Of a stretch of DNA of 64,000 nucleotides, positions 17,504 through 26,250 are shown piece after piece (position 1 is the stretch's first letter; each line of letters starts with the position of its first letter). A program made the position numbers and the translations under genes. Below the pieces are notes generated by a model. It was not told the origin of the DNA. It ran no database searches and saw only the letters and a list, made by a program, of their open reading frames with translations. Location: contig NC_015675.1 in NCBI RefSeq assembly GCF_000176035.2, positions 2,856,001 to 2,920,000 of the forward strand, given 5' to 3'. The stretch comes from Mesorhizobium opportunistum WSM2075 (lineage in GTDB: Bacteria; Pseudomonadota; Alphaproteobacteria; Rhizobiales; Rhizobiaceae).

Positions 17504-20113
17504 ATGACCAATCAAAGCCAGCAGGTGGAAACGCCTGACCAACCCGTCGTCGACATCGACAAGCTCAACGAGATCGTCGCCGAGGCCGACACCGGCGGAC
17601 GCAAGCCGACCGGCCTTACCGCCAAGCTGATCCTCGGCGTTTCACTGGCCTGGTCGCTGTTCCAGCTCTGGTATGCGTCGCCCATTCCTTTCATGCTCAA
17701 TTTCGGCGTCGTCAGCGACGGCATTGCCCGTTCAATCCATCTTGCCTTCGCGCTGTTCCTGGCGATGCTGACGTTTCCGGCGTTCAAGGCCTCGTCACGC
17801 AGCCGTGTGCCGCTGCCCGATTGGGTGCTCGGCATAGCGGGTGCGGCGGCCGCCCTCTATCTGGTGGTCTTCTACAAGGATATCGCCCAACGGCCGGGTC
17901 TTCCGACCACGGCCGATCTTGTCGTCTCGATCGTCGGCGTGCTCATCCTTCTCGAAGCCGCGCGCCGTGCCGTCGGGCCGGCCATCACCGTCATCGCGGC
18001 GATCATGCTCGGCTATATCTTCGCCGGTCCCTATCTTCCCGGATTGCTGGCCCACAAGGGAGCCACCTTGCCAAGAGCGGCCTCGCAGATGTGGCTGACC
18101 TCCGAAGGCGTGTTCGGCGTCGCGCTTGGCGTTTCGACCAATGTCGTCTTCATGTTCGTGCTGTTTGGCACCTTGCTCGAGCGCGCCGGCGCCGGCGGCT
18201 TCTTCATCCAACTCGCCTTCTCGCTACTCGGCAAATATCGCGGTGGTCCGGCCAAGGCCGGTGTGGTGGCATCCGGCCTGACCGGGATGATCTCGGGATC
18301 ATCGATTGCCAACGTAGTGACGACCGGGACCTTCACCATCCCGCTGATGCGGAGGGTCGGATATACGGCGGTGAAAGCCGGCGCCATCGAATGCGCGGCC
18401 GGCGTCAACGGTCAGTTGATGCCTCCGGTGATGGGCGCGGCCGCGTTCCTGATCGCGGAATATGTCGGCATTTCCTATGCCGAGGTGGTCAAGCATGCCT
18501 TCTATCCCGCGCTGCTGACCTATGGCTCGCTGTTCTACATCGTCGATATCGAGGCGATGAAGATGGGGCTGAAGGGCCTGCCGTCGAGAAGCACGCATTC
18601 GGCATTTCAGGGCGTGCTGCGCGGCCTGATGGGCGTGTGTGGCTTCATCGTCCTCGCAGGTCTTGTCTATTACGGCATTGGCTGGACGAAAATCGTGTTC
18701 GGCGCGGCCGCGACCTGGATGATCGGAGCCGCGCTCGTCGCCGTGTATATCGGCTTGGTTGCCTACCGCGCGCGTCATCCCGATCTGCCGCTCGAAGACC
18801 TGGAAGGCGAGATCGTCCGGATTCCCCATTTCGGCGAGACGGCGCGCACCGGCCTGCATTTCCTGCTGCCGGTGATCTTGCTGATCTGGTGTCTGATGGT
18901 GGAGGAGTTGTCGCCCGGCCTTTCCGCATTCTGGGGCTCGGTCGCCCTGATGGCGCTGATCGTCACGCAGCGGCCGCTGACGGCATTTTTCCGTAAGGAG
19001 AGGGCGCTTGGGCCGCACTGGTTTCAAGGTTTTGACGACCTTTTCGGCGGGCTGAGCGCTGCCGCGCGCAACATGACGACGGTCGGTATCGCGACGGCAA
19101 CCGCCGGCATCATCGTCGGCACCGTGCTGCTGACCGGCATCGGGCTGGTGATGACGGAACTCGTCGAGTTCATCTCGGGCGGCAGCTTCATCATCATGCT
19201 GCTCTTCACCGCCGTGATCTGCATCATTCTCGGCATGGGCATGCCGACGACCGCGAGCTATGTCGTCGTCGCCACTTTGATGGCACCGGTGCTCGTCAGT
19301 CTCGCGGCGCAGAACGACCTCGCCGTGCCGCTGGTCGCGGTCCACATGTTCGTGTTCTATTTCGGGCTCATGGCGGACGTCACGCCGCCGGTGGGCTTGG
19401 CAGCCTATGCCGCGGCGGCGATTTCCGGGGCGGATCCGGTCAAGACCGGCTGGCAAGGCTTCAAGTATGAAATCCGTACCGGCCTGTTGCCGTTCATCTT
19501 CATCTTCAACACCGGCCTGCTGATGATCGACCTGGAAGGGCCGTTCGACGTCATCGCCATGGTGGTGACGTCCACATTGGCCATGGTTTCCTTCGTAGCG
19601 GCGACGCAGAACTGGATGCTGACCCGCAATCGTTGGTACGAGACGGTCGCGCTGCTTGTGGTCTGCTTCGTACTGTTCAGGCCGGGTTTCGTCCTCGATC
19701 AGGTGAGCGAGCCGTACAAGGCAATGCCAGCCTCTGAACTTAGCCATGTGGTCGACGAAACAGCGGACGGAGGTGCTATTCGCCTGCGCCTGACGACGTT
19801 GAACATCAATGGCGACGAGATATCGAAGCTAGTGAGGCTACAACTCGGGCCTGGAAATTCATCCGCGGAACGCCTGAAGGCTGCGGGCTTGGATGTCAGT
19901 GCGCTCGGCGACAGCGTGACGGTGGGCGTCGTGCGACTGGGCAGCCAGGCGGCCAAATTCGGCCTGCAGCCCGGTGACGAGATCAACCAGGTTCTGGTGC
20001 CCGCTGAGCGACCGTCGCGTTACTGGTTCGCGCTTCCCGCCATTCTGCTGTTCGGGTTGATCTTCTGGATACAAAGACGACGTAGCCGCTCGCTTGGCCC
20101 GCAAGCCGTGTGA
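17504..20113 (+). CDS. TRAP transporter fused permease (DctQM-type) with DUF3394 tail
   Basis: 869 residues. The N-terminal 200 residues carry DctQ-like helices. The central 450 residues are a DctM-like domain with GMISGSSIANVVTTGTFTIPLMRR, GVNGQLMPPVMGAAAFLIAEY and GMGMPTTASYVVVATLMAPVL. The last 180 residues match the DUF3394 tail of fused TRAP permeases, including a PDZ-like LGSQAAKFGLQPGDEINQVLV. It forms the complete membrane part of an ion-driven importer with the TAXI binding protein 73 bp upstream. The length is normal for the fused family. Confidence 0.9.
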   Translation: MTNQSQQVETPDQPVVDIDKLNEIVAEADTGGRKPTGLTAKLILGVSLAWSLFQLWYASPIPFMLNFGVVSDGIARSIHLAFALFLAMLTFPAFKASSRSRVPLPDWVLGIAGAAAALYLVVFYKDIAQRPGLPTTADLVVSIVGVLILLEAARRAVGPAITVIAAIMLGYIFAGPYLPGLLAHKGATLPRAASQMWLTSEGVFGVALGVSTNVVFMFVLFGTLLERAGAGGFFIQLAFSLLGKYRGGPAKAGVVASGLTGMISGSSIANVVTTGTFTIPLMRRVGYTAVKAGAIECAAGVNGQLMPPVMGAAAFLIAEYVGISYAEVVKHAFYPALLTYGSLFYIVDIEAMKMGLKGLPSRSTHSAFQGVLRGLMGVCGFIVLAGLVYYGIGWTKIVFGAAATWMIGAALVAVYIGLVAYRARHPDLPLEDLEGEIVRIPHFGETARTGLHFLLPVILLIWCLMVEELSPGLSAFWGSVALMALIVTQRPLTAFFRKERALGPHWFQGFDDLFGGLSAAARNMTTVGIATATAGIIVGTVLLTGIGLVMTELVEFISGGSFIIMLLFTAVICIILGMGMPTTASYVVVATLMAPVLVSLAAQNDLAVPLVAVHMFVFYFGLMADVTPPVGLAAYAAAAISGADPVKTGWQGFKYEIRTGLLPFIFIFNTGLLMIDLEGPFDVIAMVVTSTLAMVSFVAATQNWMLTRNRWYETVALLVVCFVLFRPGFVLDQVSEPYKAMPASELSHVVDETADGGAIRLRLTTLNINGDEISKLVRLQLGPGNSSAERLKAAGLDVSALGDSVTVGVVRLGSQAAKFGLQPGDEINQVLVPAERPSRYWFALPAILLFGLIFWIQRRRSRSLGPQAV

Positions 20114-20360
20114 GAATTTTTCGCGCGGCAGGTCTTTCCACTTCATGGCGGTAGAAACTGCTTTTGTATGCTAGTCTAATCCAAGCTTTCGCGAATGGCG
20201 GCTTTGCGCCTCATGCACGAACATGAAGTAATCGCGGAAGCGGTGGCCACCTGAGATGTGGCGGCGATGTTCGAACATCTGGCCGGCTGGCTGTCCTCCG
20301 ATAGGATGAAGAACGGGCTCTCGATCGACACCGGGCCCAGCCACCGAACGGAGGACAGCC

Positions 20361-21392
20361 ATGGAACACTATATCGGTCTCGACGTATCCATGAAAGAGA
20401 CGGCAATATCGATCCGGCAGAACGGTAAGAGGATTTGGCGGGGCAAGTGCGCGTCCGATCCGCAACTGCTTGCGGCGGTGATCCGCAAGCGCGCACCGCA
20501 TGTCCGGCGGGTCGTGTTCGAAACGGGGCCGCTGTCGGTGTGGTTCTACCATGCGTTGACGGCAGAGGGCCTGCCGGTGATCTGCATCGACGCGCGGCAT
20601 GCCAAAGCCGCGCTCGACATGGCCGCGAACAAGACCGATGCGAACGATGCCGATGGCCTGGCACATCTGGCCGAGGTCGGCTTCTACCGAGAGGTCCGGG
20701 TCAAAGGTTTCGACAGCATGCTGATCCGCACGCTGATCACCGCACGGCGCCAACTTCTTAAGATGCGTTTGCAGATATCCAATCAAATCCGTGGGTTGAT
20801 GAAGACGTTCGGCCTTGTCGTGCCCAAGGGCGCCGGAAGCGTGTTCGAACGCAACGTTCGCGACCTTCTGCAGGGTGAAGAAAAGCTGGCGCGCATTGTT
20901 GTGCCAATGCTTCAGGCATGGAGTGGTATCCGATACCAAATCGCAGAGCTGAGCAAGCAGCTGGCCGCGACGGCGCGTGAGGACCAGCACTGCCGTCTGC
21001 TCATGTCAGTGCCCGGTGTAGGCACCGTCACAGCCACTGCCTTTGCCGCAGCGGTGGAGGATCCGGCCAACTTCAGGAACTCGCGCGCCGTGGGCGCATG
21101 GGTAGGCCTGACCCCGAGGCGCTACCAGTCCGGCGAGGTCGATAATGATGGTCATATCTCGCGCCGTGGCGACAATCAGTTGCGCGGACTGCTATATGAG
21201 GCGGCCGCGGTTATCCTGAACCGGTCGACGGATACCAGCAGCCTGCGAACCTGGGCGTTGGAGCTGAAAGATCGGATCGGCTTCAAGCGAGCGGCCGTAG
21301 CGTTGGCGCGCAAGCTGGCGGTGATCATGCATGCGATGCTTCGGACGGGCGAGCTGTTTGATCCGCACGGAGGAACGCAAGCCGCTGTCTGA
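20361..21392 (+). CDS. IS110-family transposase
   Basis: 343 residues. The N-terminal DEDD RuvC-like domain shows D8 in YIGLDVSMKE, E in FETGPLSVW, and KTDANDADGLA. The C-terminal Transposase_20 domain shows SVPGVGTVTATAF, GAWVGLTPRRYQSG and HISRRGDNQLRGLLYEAA with the catalytic Ser region. The family needs a structured non-coding (bridge) RNA made from element ends. The 247 bp before and about 380 bp after the gene are candidates for it, but ends were not mapped. The gene appears intact. Confidence 0.92.
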   Translation: MEHYIGLDVSMKETAISIRQNGKRIWRGKCASDPQLLAAVIRKRAPHVRRVVFETGPLSVWFYHALTAEGLPVICIDARHAKAALDMAANKTDANDADGLAHLAEVGFYREVRVKGFDSMLIRTLITARRQLLKMRLQISNQIRGLMKTFGLVVPKGAGSVFERNVRDLLQGEEKLARIVVPMLQAWSGIRYQIAELSKQLAATAREDQHCRLLMSVPGVGTVTATAFAAAVEDPANFRNSRAVGAWVGLTPRRYQSGEVDNDGHISRRGDNQLRGLLYEAAAVILNRSTDTSSLRTWALELKDRIGFKRAAVALARKLAVIMHAMLRTGELFDPHGGTQAAV

Positions 21393-21803
21393 TACCTCGG
21401 TCGCTCGCCTGCGACGATTCCGCCATACCATTCCACCAACAGCGTTCTTACAGACGCATCAAGCTGTCCCTGCCGGGACGTGGCTGAGATCATTCCGCGA
21501 AGCGGGAAGCAACTGCCTCGGTAAGCAGATTGCGCAACGAACATAGGAAGATCTCACCTGCGAAACTCATCCTGCGGCGATCATCGCGTCGACCGCGTAG
21601 ACGACCCTGTACCCGGCATTCGGACGAACGAGAATCGACAGAAAGGACGACGGCCTTGCACTCACCCCCTTGACGGTCGAGCGATTAGACGACCCGCTTC
21701 GCGGGAGGGGCGCCTCATTCTGAGATGGTACGACAAGCATTGGTCTTGAGCTGGTAGAAGCTGCGATCCGACCATGGGGTTCCTTCAACGAGAGGAACTT
21801 GCC
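21393..21803. other. Region between IS110 and IS91-type elements
   Basis: No gene is supported. It should contain the 3' non-coding end of the IS110 element and the upstream end of the second IS91 unit. The short stretch before 21804 (CTTCAACGAGAGGAAC) resembles the sequence upstream of the unit A recombinase (CTTCAACAAGGAGCC on the minus strand), which marks shared element sequence. Confidence 0.4.
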
Positions 21804-22709
21804 ATGGATACTCTGTCGACCGATGCACCGATCACGCCGCTTCGCCAGCGCATGCAGCCAGATATGCTCATGCGGGGTCTAGGGCCCCATACCCAGCAGG
21901 ACTACGTTCGTCACGTCCGGCGCTTCGCAGCCTTCCTCCGTCGCTCTCCCGATACTGCGACGCCCGAGGACATCCGTCGCTTCCAGTTGTATCAGCATGA
22001 GAACGGCGTCGGGCCTGCGACCATCAACGGCGCGGTCTCAGCGTTGCGGTTCCTGTTCCTGGCGACGCTGAAGCGGCGGGATCTGGCACGTGTGCTGGTG
22101 ATCATGCGCTATCCACGCAAGCTGCCGGACGTGCTGAGCGTGGAGGAAGCGGCGCGGCTGCTCGAGGCAGCACCAGGCATCAAGTAAAAGGCTGCGCTCG
22201 GCGTCGCCTATGGCGCGGGCCTGCGCGTGTCCGAGGTCGCGCACCTGAAGGTCGACGACATCGACTCGACACGCATGCTCATCCGGGTCGAACAGGGCAA
22301 AGGACGCAAGGATCGCAACGCCATGCTCTCGCCGCAGCTCTTGGAACTGCTGCGGCTGTGGTGGCGCGAAGGTAGGCGTCGCGGGGTGATGCTTCCGCAT
22401 GGCTGGCTGTTCCCGGGGCGCAGTTGCACCGATCCGATCTCGTCGCGTCAACTGCATCGCGCGGTTCAGGAAGCGGCCGAAGTCGCCGGCATTCGCAAGC
22501 GCGTCAGCCCGCATACGCTGCGGCACAGCTTCGCCACCCATCTGCTCGAGCAGGATGTCGACATCCGCGTCATCCAGGTCCTGCTCGGGCACAGCAAGCT
22601 CGAAACGACAGCGCTCTACACCAAAGTCTCGACCCCGACGATCCACGCGGTCGCAGGGCCGCTCGACAGGCTGATGGCTCTCATGGAAGGCAAGACGCCT
22701 CCCGGTTGA
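21804..22709 (+). pseudogene. Tyrosine recombinase with in-frame TAA stop
   Basis: The frame from the ATG at 21804 reads a normal core-binding domain, hits TAA at 22185-22187, then continues in the same frame to 22709. The continuation has intact catalytic motifs (GAGLRVSEVAHLKV, HTLRHSFATHLLEQDVDIRVIQVLLGH as separate blocks, final ALYTKV). In the homologous frame of unit A the segment is CLKHQAALSVAYGAGLR, so a single substitution in the codon before KAALGVAYGAGLR explains the stop. No frameshift is needed. The protein would be split into two inactive halves. Confidence 0.82.
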
Positions 22710-22713
22710 ACCG

Positions 22714-23325
22714 GTGCGCGCGGACCTGGAAGTCGCCGATATCTTCCGTGCTGCAGGTCCCGGGTACCGGGTCGCCCATGCAAGGCACCTGAGCCTGCAG
22801 CATCTCAATGTCATGTCGGCGATCGAGAACTGCCGCACGGCAGTCACGTCGAGGCCTGTGAGGACTGCGGCCAGTGGCGGATCGCCTACAACAGCTGCCG
22901 CAACCGGCACTGTCCCAAGTGCCAGGGCGCGGCCGCGCGGACATGGCTCGCCGAGCGGGAAGCCGACCTGCTGCCGGTCGGCTACTTCCATGTCGTGTTC
23001 ACGCTGCCGGCCGAAGTCGCCGACATCGCCTCCCACAACAAGGCGATGGTCTACGACCTGCTGTTCCGCGCGGCGTCGGAGACGATGCTGACGATCGCGG
23101 CGGATCCCAAGCACCTCGGCGCGCGCATCGCATCACCGCCGTGCTCCACATATGGGGCTCGGCAATGACGCATCATCCCCATGTCCACATGATCGTGCCG
23201 GGCGGTGGCATCGCCCTCGACGGGACCCGCTGGGTCTCCTCGCGCCCGGCCTTCCTCCTTCCGGTGCGCGTGCTCGGCAAGCTGTTCCGCCGCCTGTTCC
23301 TCGCCCGGCGGATCGCACTGCGCGT
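22714..23325 (+). pseudogene. IS91-family transposase, frameshifted and truncated
   Basis: It begins 5 bp after the recombinase stop with a GTG (VRADLEVADIFRAAGPGYRVAHARHLSL), then shifts frame near 22850. HUH-domain sequence (WGSAMTHHPHVHMIVPGGGIALDGTR in parts, PVRVLGKLFRRLFLARR) continues in other frames. Homology to unit A stops near 23320 before the catalytic tyrosine. It cannot make an active transposase. Confidence 0.8.
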
Positions 23326-23500
23326 GCCTATCGCGCCTGGACGGACACATTCAAGACACTGCAAGGCGCAAGCCAGTAGACATCACAAAAGCCCGGCCTG
23401 ATCGTTCGTCGCCGGGATCTCCTCGTCCATTCGTCAATGACGGAATCCAAGGATTTCGTTCAACGCCGCGTCCCCCTATCAAATCCTTGAGAAGGGAAGG

Positions 23501-23701
23501 ATGCGGATGAAGCCGGACACATCGCAGTGGCGTGACCCACAAGCATATGCGTTCGTTAAAGGGGCCGCCGCCGATGCGATTGCTTGGGAGTTCCTGCGAC
23601 GCAATCCCCAGTATCAGGAGGACTTCGCGGCCTCCCGCTCCGCCAAGGCGATGCGCGCATTACGCAAGCGCTGGGGGTTGCAGTTTCGCCGCCAGGCCTG
23701 A
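23501..23701 (+). CDS. DUF6499 domain protein, N-terminal half of FseA-like activator
   Basis: 66 residues. DTSQWRDPQAYAFVKG and AIAWEFLRRNPQYQEDF are diagnostic of the DUF6499 domain. RKRWGLQFRRQA leads straight to UGA at 23699. The conserved protein should continue into a DUF2285 domain, which is present in the +1 frame from 23700. In ICEMlSymR7A the excision activator FseA is made by +1 programmed frameshifting across two such ORFs (msi172/msi171). This gene has the same architecture. A GAAGGGAAGG ribosome site precedes ATG 23501. The ATG at 23507 is an equally good start. Confidence 0.8.
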   Translation: MRMKPDTSQWRDPQAYAFVKGAAADAIAWEFLRRNPQYQEDFAASRSAKAMRALRKRWGLQFRRQA

Positions 23702-23702
23702 C
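23696..23702 (+). promoter_or_regulatory. Candidate +1 ribosomal frameshift site GCC-TGA-C
   Basis: The zero frame reads CAG GCC TGA. Skipping T23699 gives CAG GCC GAC CAA and continues without a gap into the DUF2285 domain. The slow UGA codon directly after GCC is the expected setting for +1 recoding. A plain single-base deletion is the alternative. Confidence 0.55.
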
Positions 23703-24257
23703 CAATCCGCAGTCGAGCAGCCCGTCTATTGGGCGCCTCAGATCGACCCTGGCGTTGTGAACCTGGTCGAAGTTCCGCCGGATCTGCGAGCGCGGGAGGT
23801 CAGCGCCCTCGACGTTCCGCTGGCCGTAGGCCAGCGCGATGAAGTCGGCCTTCACGTGCGCAGTTCGCCGGGCGGAACGCAACTGGCGCTTCTCGGCGAT
23901 GCGCAGCCCGGCGAACCGCTGGCCGTCATCATCCCGCTCGACGACATGGCGCACGACCGGCTCCAGGCGATCGAGCGGTTCATCCGCTCGATCCACAGGC
24001 AACACCTTCCCGACCCCCGCTTAACCGCGGCACAGCGCCGACGCCTTGGCCATATGCTACAATGCCTTGACGGCCGTGAGGAGCAGGCATCTCATTTTGA
24101 AGTCGCAACCGCCTTGTTCGGCCGGCGGCTGGTTAGCGACGCCGACTGGCACGACTCGGCTTTTCGTTACCAGACGTATCGCCTCGTGCGCGACGGGCTG
24201 AGGATGGTCGAGCGCGACTACCGCCAATTGTTGCGCGCGCGAAGGCGCCTTTCGTGA
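23700..24257 (+). CDS. DUF2285 domain, C-terminal half of FseA-like activator
   Basis: In the +1 frame from 23700 about 185 residues follow: DQSAVEQPVYWAPQIDPGVV, a central beta-rich part, then the DUF2285 helix-turn-helix (LTAAQRRRLGHMLQCLDGR, FRYQTYRLVRDGLRMVERDYRQLLRARRRL). DUF2285 is known as an HTH variant in both activators (FseA) and antiactivators (QseM) of ICE transfer. No ribosome site or good start codon precedes this frame, which supports expression only by frameshifting from the upstream ORF. It lies next to decayed IS91 sequence and away from the conjugation genes. Confidence 0.78.
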   Translation, partial: DQSAVEQPVYWAPQIDPGVVNLVEVPPDLRAREVSALDVPLAVGQRDEVGLHVRSSPGGTQLALLGDAQPGEPLAVIIPLDDMAHDRLQAIERFIRSIHRQHLPDPRLTAAQRRRLGHMLQCLDGREEQASHFEVATALFGRRLVSDADWHDSAFRYQTYRLVRDGLRMVERDYRQLLRARRRLS

Positions 24258-24534
24258 AGGGGGTTTCATCCGCCACATGGTCCACTTACTGCTATCTGCA
24301 GGCGTGCGATCCTGCAGTGAACGGCGGCCATGCGCCCAATATCGGCCAGTGACGCGCGAGTTCCTGCTGCTTGGAAGCGGAGGTGGCCGGAGCAGGTCGC
24401 CGCACCAAAGACAGCTATGCAAAATACGAGGCCGAACTCACCGTCCGGCCCCGCATTCATGTGTCGCGGGAGGAAATCGCGACACACCTGTGCTCCGTTG
24501 GCCTGGTGCAGCAAGCCTAGGGCGCGTTACGGCT
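24258..24534. other. Intergenic region between FseA-like and SGNH genes
   Basis: No gene, repeat or RNA could be supported on either strand in these 277 bp. Confidence 0.35.
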
Positions 24535-25218
24535 TCAGGCGGCGGTGCTGATCTTGCCGGGCTCGAGAATCGATTTGACCTTGCCGGCGACCGCGAGCCC
24601 CAGATCGGCGTTGTTGGCGGCGGTGAAATGGATGCCGTCGACCCCGTCCGTGGTGACGAAATCGCCGGCGTTCAGGAAGTCGATCTTCATGAAATTCGCC
24701 ATCGCCTTGTACTGTTTGGCCAGATCCCTGGACTTTTCATGGCCGCCGCCAAACATGCCTTCGAACCATGGATCAGGCATCGGCGTCAGCGGCGGCGGTG
24801 CGATGACCAGCGCCTTCGGCGCCGGGTAAGGCGTGCCGATGCCGCCGGCGCTGGTCAGGATCTGACCAACCAGTTTCGCCATTCCATTGGCGATCTCGTA
24901 AGGCGTCCGGCGGAAATAGGACTTGGTGTCGTTGGTGCCGAGCATCACGATGACCAGGTCCAGCGGCATGTGGCTGGCGATGGCCGAGGGCAGATAATTG
25001 GCCCCGTTCAGGCGTGGATCGTTCGGATCGTCGAGGCAGGTCGTGCGCGCGCTCAGGCCTTCTTCGATGATGTAATAGCCCGCTCCCAGCGCCGCAGCCA
25101 TCACGCCGGTCCAGCGCTGCTCAAAGGGGTAGCGGTGGGTCGGCGATCCCTCCTTCACCGGCACCCAGCCCCAGGTCAGTGAATCGCCGTAGCACATGAT
25201 GTTTTTTGGTGGTGACAT
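24535..25218 (-). CDS. SGNH/GDSL-family hydrolase (arylesterase-like)
   Basis: 227 residues with the SGNH catalytic blocks: Ser in CYGDSLTWG near residue 12, Asn in VMLGTNDTKSYF, and Asp-His in TTDGVDGIHFT. No signal peptide is seen, so it probably acts in the cytoplasm as an esterase or deacylase. It is the last gene of the ABC importer operon on the minus strand, 81 bp after a permease. A paralogue starts the divergent transcript at 30222. Removal of acyl groups from the imported sugar-like compound is a reasonable inference. Confidence 0.88.
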   Translation of the reverse strand: MSPPKNIMCYGDSLTWGWVPVKEGSPTHRYPFEQRWTGVMAAALGAGYYIIEEGLSARTTCLDDPNDPRLNGANYLPSAIASHMPLDLVIVMLGTNDTKSYFRRTPYEIANGMAKLVGQILTSAGGIGTPYPAPKALVIAPPPLTPMPDPWFEGMFGGGHEKSRDLAKQYKAMANFMKIDFLNAGDFVTTDGVDGIHFTAANNADLGLAVAGKVKSILEPGKISTAA

Positions 25219-25299
25219 CCATGTTTCTCCATTTTGCAGTGATTTGAACCGCGCGGTTTTGTCGACCGCCGCTGCCGGCTTGCCTCTTGCCGTTTCAGG

Positions 25300-26247
25300 T
25301 CAGGGGTTTCGCACGCGCACTCCGTAGAAGATCGCCGCGCCGAGGATGATGACGCCCTGGGCGATGAGCTTGCCGGGCTCGTCGATGCCAAGCACCGTCA
25401 TCACCACGAACAAAAGCGCAAAGCACAGCGCCCCGAAGAAAGGGCCCCAGACGCCGCCGTCGCCGCGACCGAAGACGACTCCGCCCAGGATTGTTGCCGC
25501 GACAGCGAGGATCGGCAGATCGAGCCCAACCCGGACGCTGCCGACGGCAATCGAGCCTGTCTGCACCAGGGCCGCGATCGCCGCGATCAGGCCGGCGAGC
25601 GTGTGCGCCACGATGACGCTGCGCTGGACCGGCACGCCGGAAAAATGCGCGGCTTCGGCATTCTCCCCGACCGAGGCGACATAGCGGCCAAACACGGTCT
25701 GCGACAGCAGAAACGAGACCGCGGCGGTCAGCAGGATCCAGAACAGGACCGGCGTCGGAACCGACAGGAATTTCGTGTTGTAGAGATCGTTGAACAGTTT
25801 CGGCACGTCGCCGGGGGGATTTCCACTCGACAGGAACTGCACCAACCCGACCAGGATGATGCTGACGGCCAGCGTAACGATGACGGCCGACACCCGCCGG
25901 TTGCCGATCATGAAGCCGTTGAACAGGCCGATGACGAGCCCACTGGCGAGCGCCAACACGATGAAGAAGGGCATCGACGCGCCAGGGAAACTGCCCGACG
26001 AGATGAAATAGTTGATCAAGAGGATGACCCCACCGCCGGACAGGTCGATCGACTTGACCCGTATGACGATGAGCTGCCCCAGCACCAGGATGCCGAGCGG
26101 AACGATCTGCCTGACGAAGATGCCCATCACGTTGAGATTGAGCATGTTCGGCCGCGCGATCCACAGCGTAGCCAGAAGCACGATGAAGACAAAGTATGAC
26201 GGCGGTATGCGAAGCAGTCGCCGGGCGATCGGGTTTGCGAGAGCCAT
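25300..26247 (-). CDS. ABC transporter permease, ribose/RbsC family
   Basis: 315 residues, 8-10 hydrophobic segments. It has the family signature SVIVTLAVSIILVGLVQF-like core and the cytoplasmic-loop region (HTLAGLIAAIAALVQTGSIAVGS, AATILGGVVFGRGDGG). It ends 3 bp before the second permease starts on the minus strand, so the two form a heterodimeric pore. The N-terminus is preceded directly by the partner's stop. Confidence 0.88.
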   Translation of the reverse strand: MALANPIARRLLRIPPSYFVFIVLLATLWIARPNMLNLNVMGIFVRQIVPLGILVLGQLIVIRVKSIDLSGGGVILLINYFISSGSFPGASMPFFIVLALASGLVIGLFNGFMIGNRRVSAVIVTLAVSIILVGLVQFLSSGNPPGDVPKLFNDLYNTKFLSVPTPVLFWILLTAAVSFLLSQTVFGRYVASVGENAEAAHFSGVPVQRSVIVAHTLAGLIAAIAALVQTGSIAVGSVRVGLDLPILAVAATILGGVVFGRGDGGVWGPFFGALCFALLFVVMTVLGIDEPGKLIAQGVIILGAAIFYGVRVRNP

Positions 26248-26250
26248 CGC

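Larger units (their letters stand above)
21804..23325 (+). mobile_element. IS91-type unit B, decayed copy
   Basis: Same recombinase-plus-transposase arrangement as 1550-3619 but on the plus strand. The recombinase carries a nonsense codon. The transposase is frameshifted and loses homology after about 23320, so its C-terminal Tyr region is missing. Protein divergence between the copies indicates related but distinct elements, not a recent duplication. Confidence 0.7.

Noticed and set aside
18299..19747. 482-residue open frame on the minus strand
   Set aside because: Antisense to the fused TRAP permease. Composition is His/Arg/Asp-rich with no domain, as expected for a shadow frame in GC-rich DNA.
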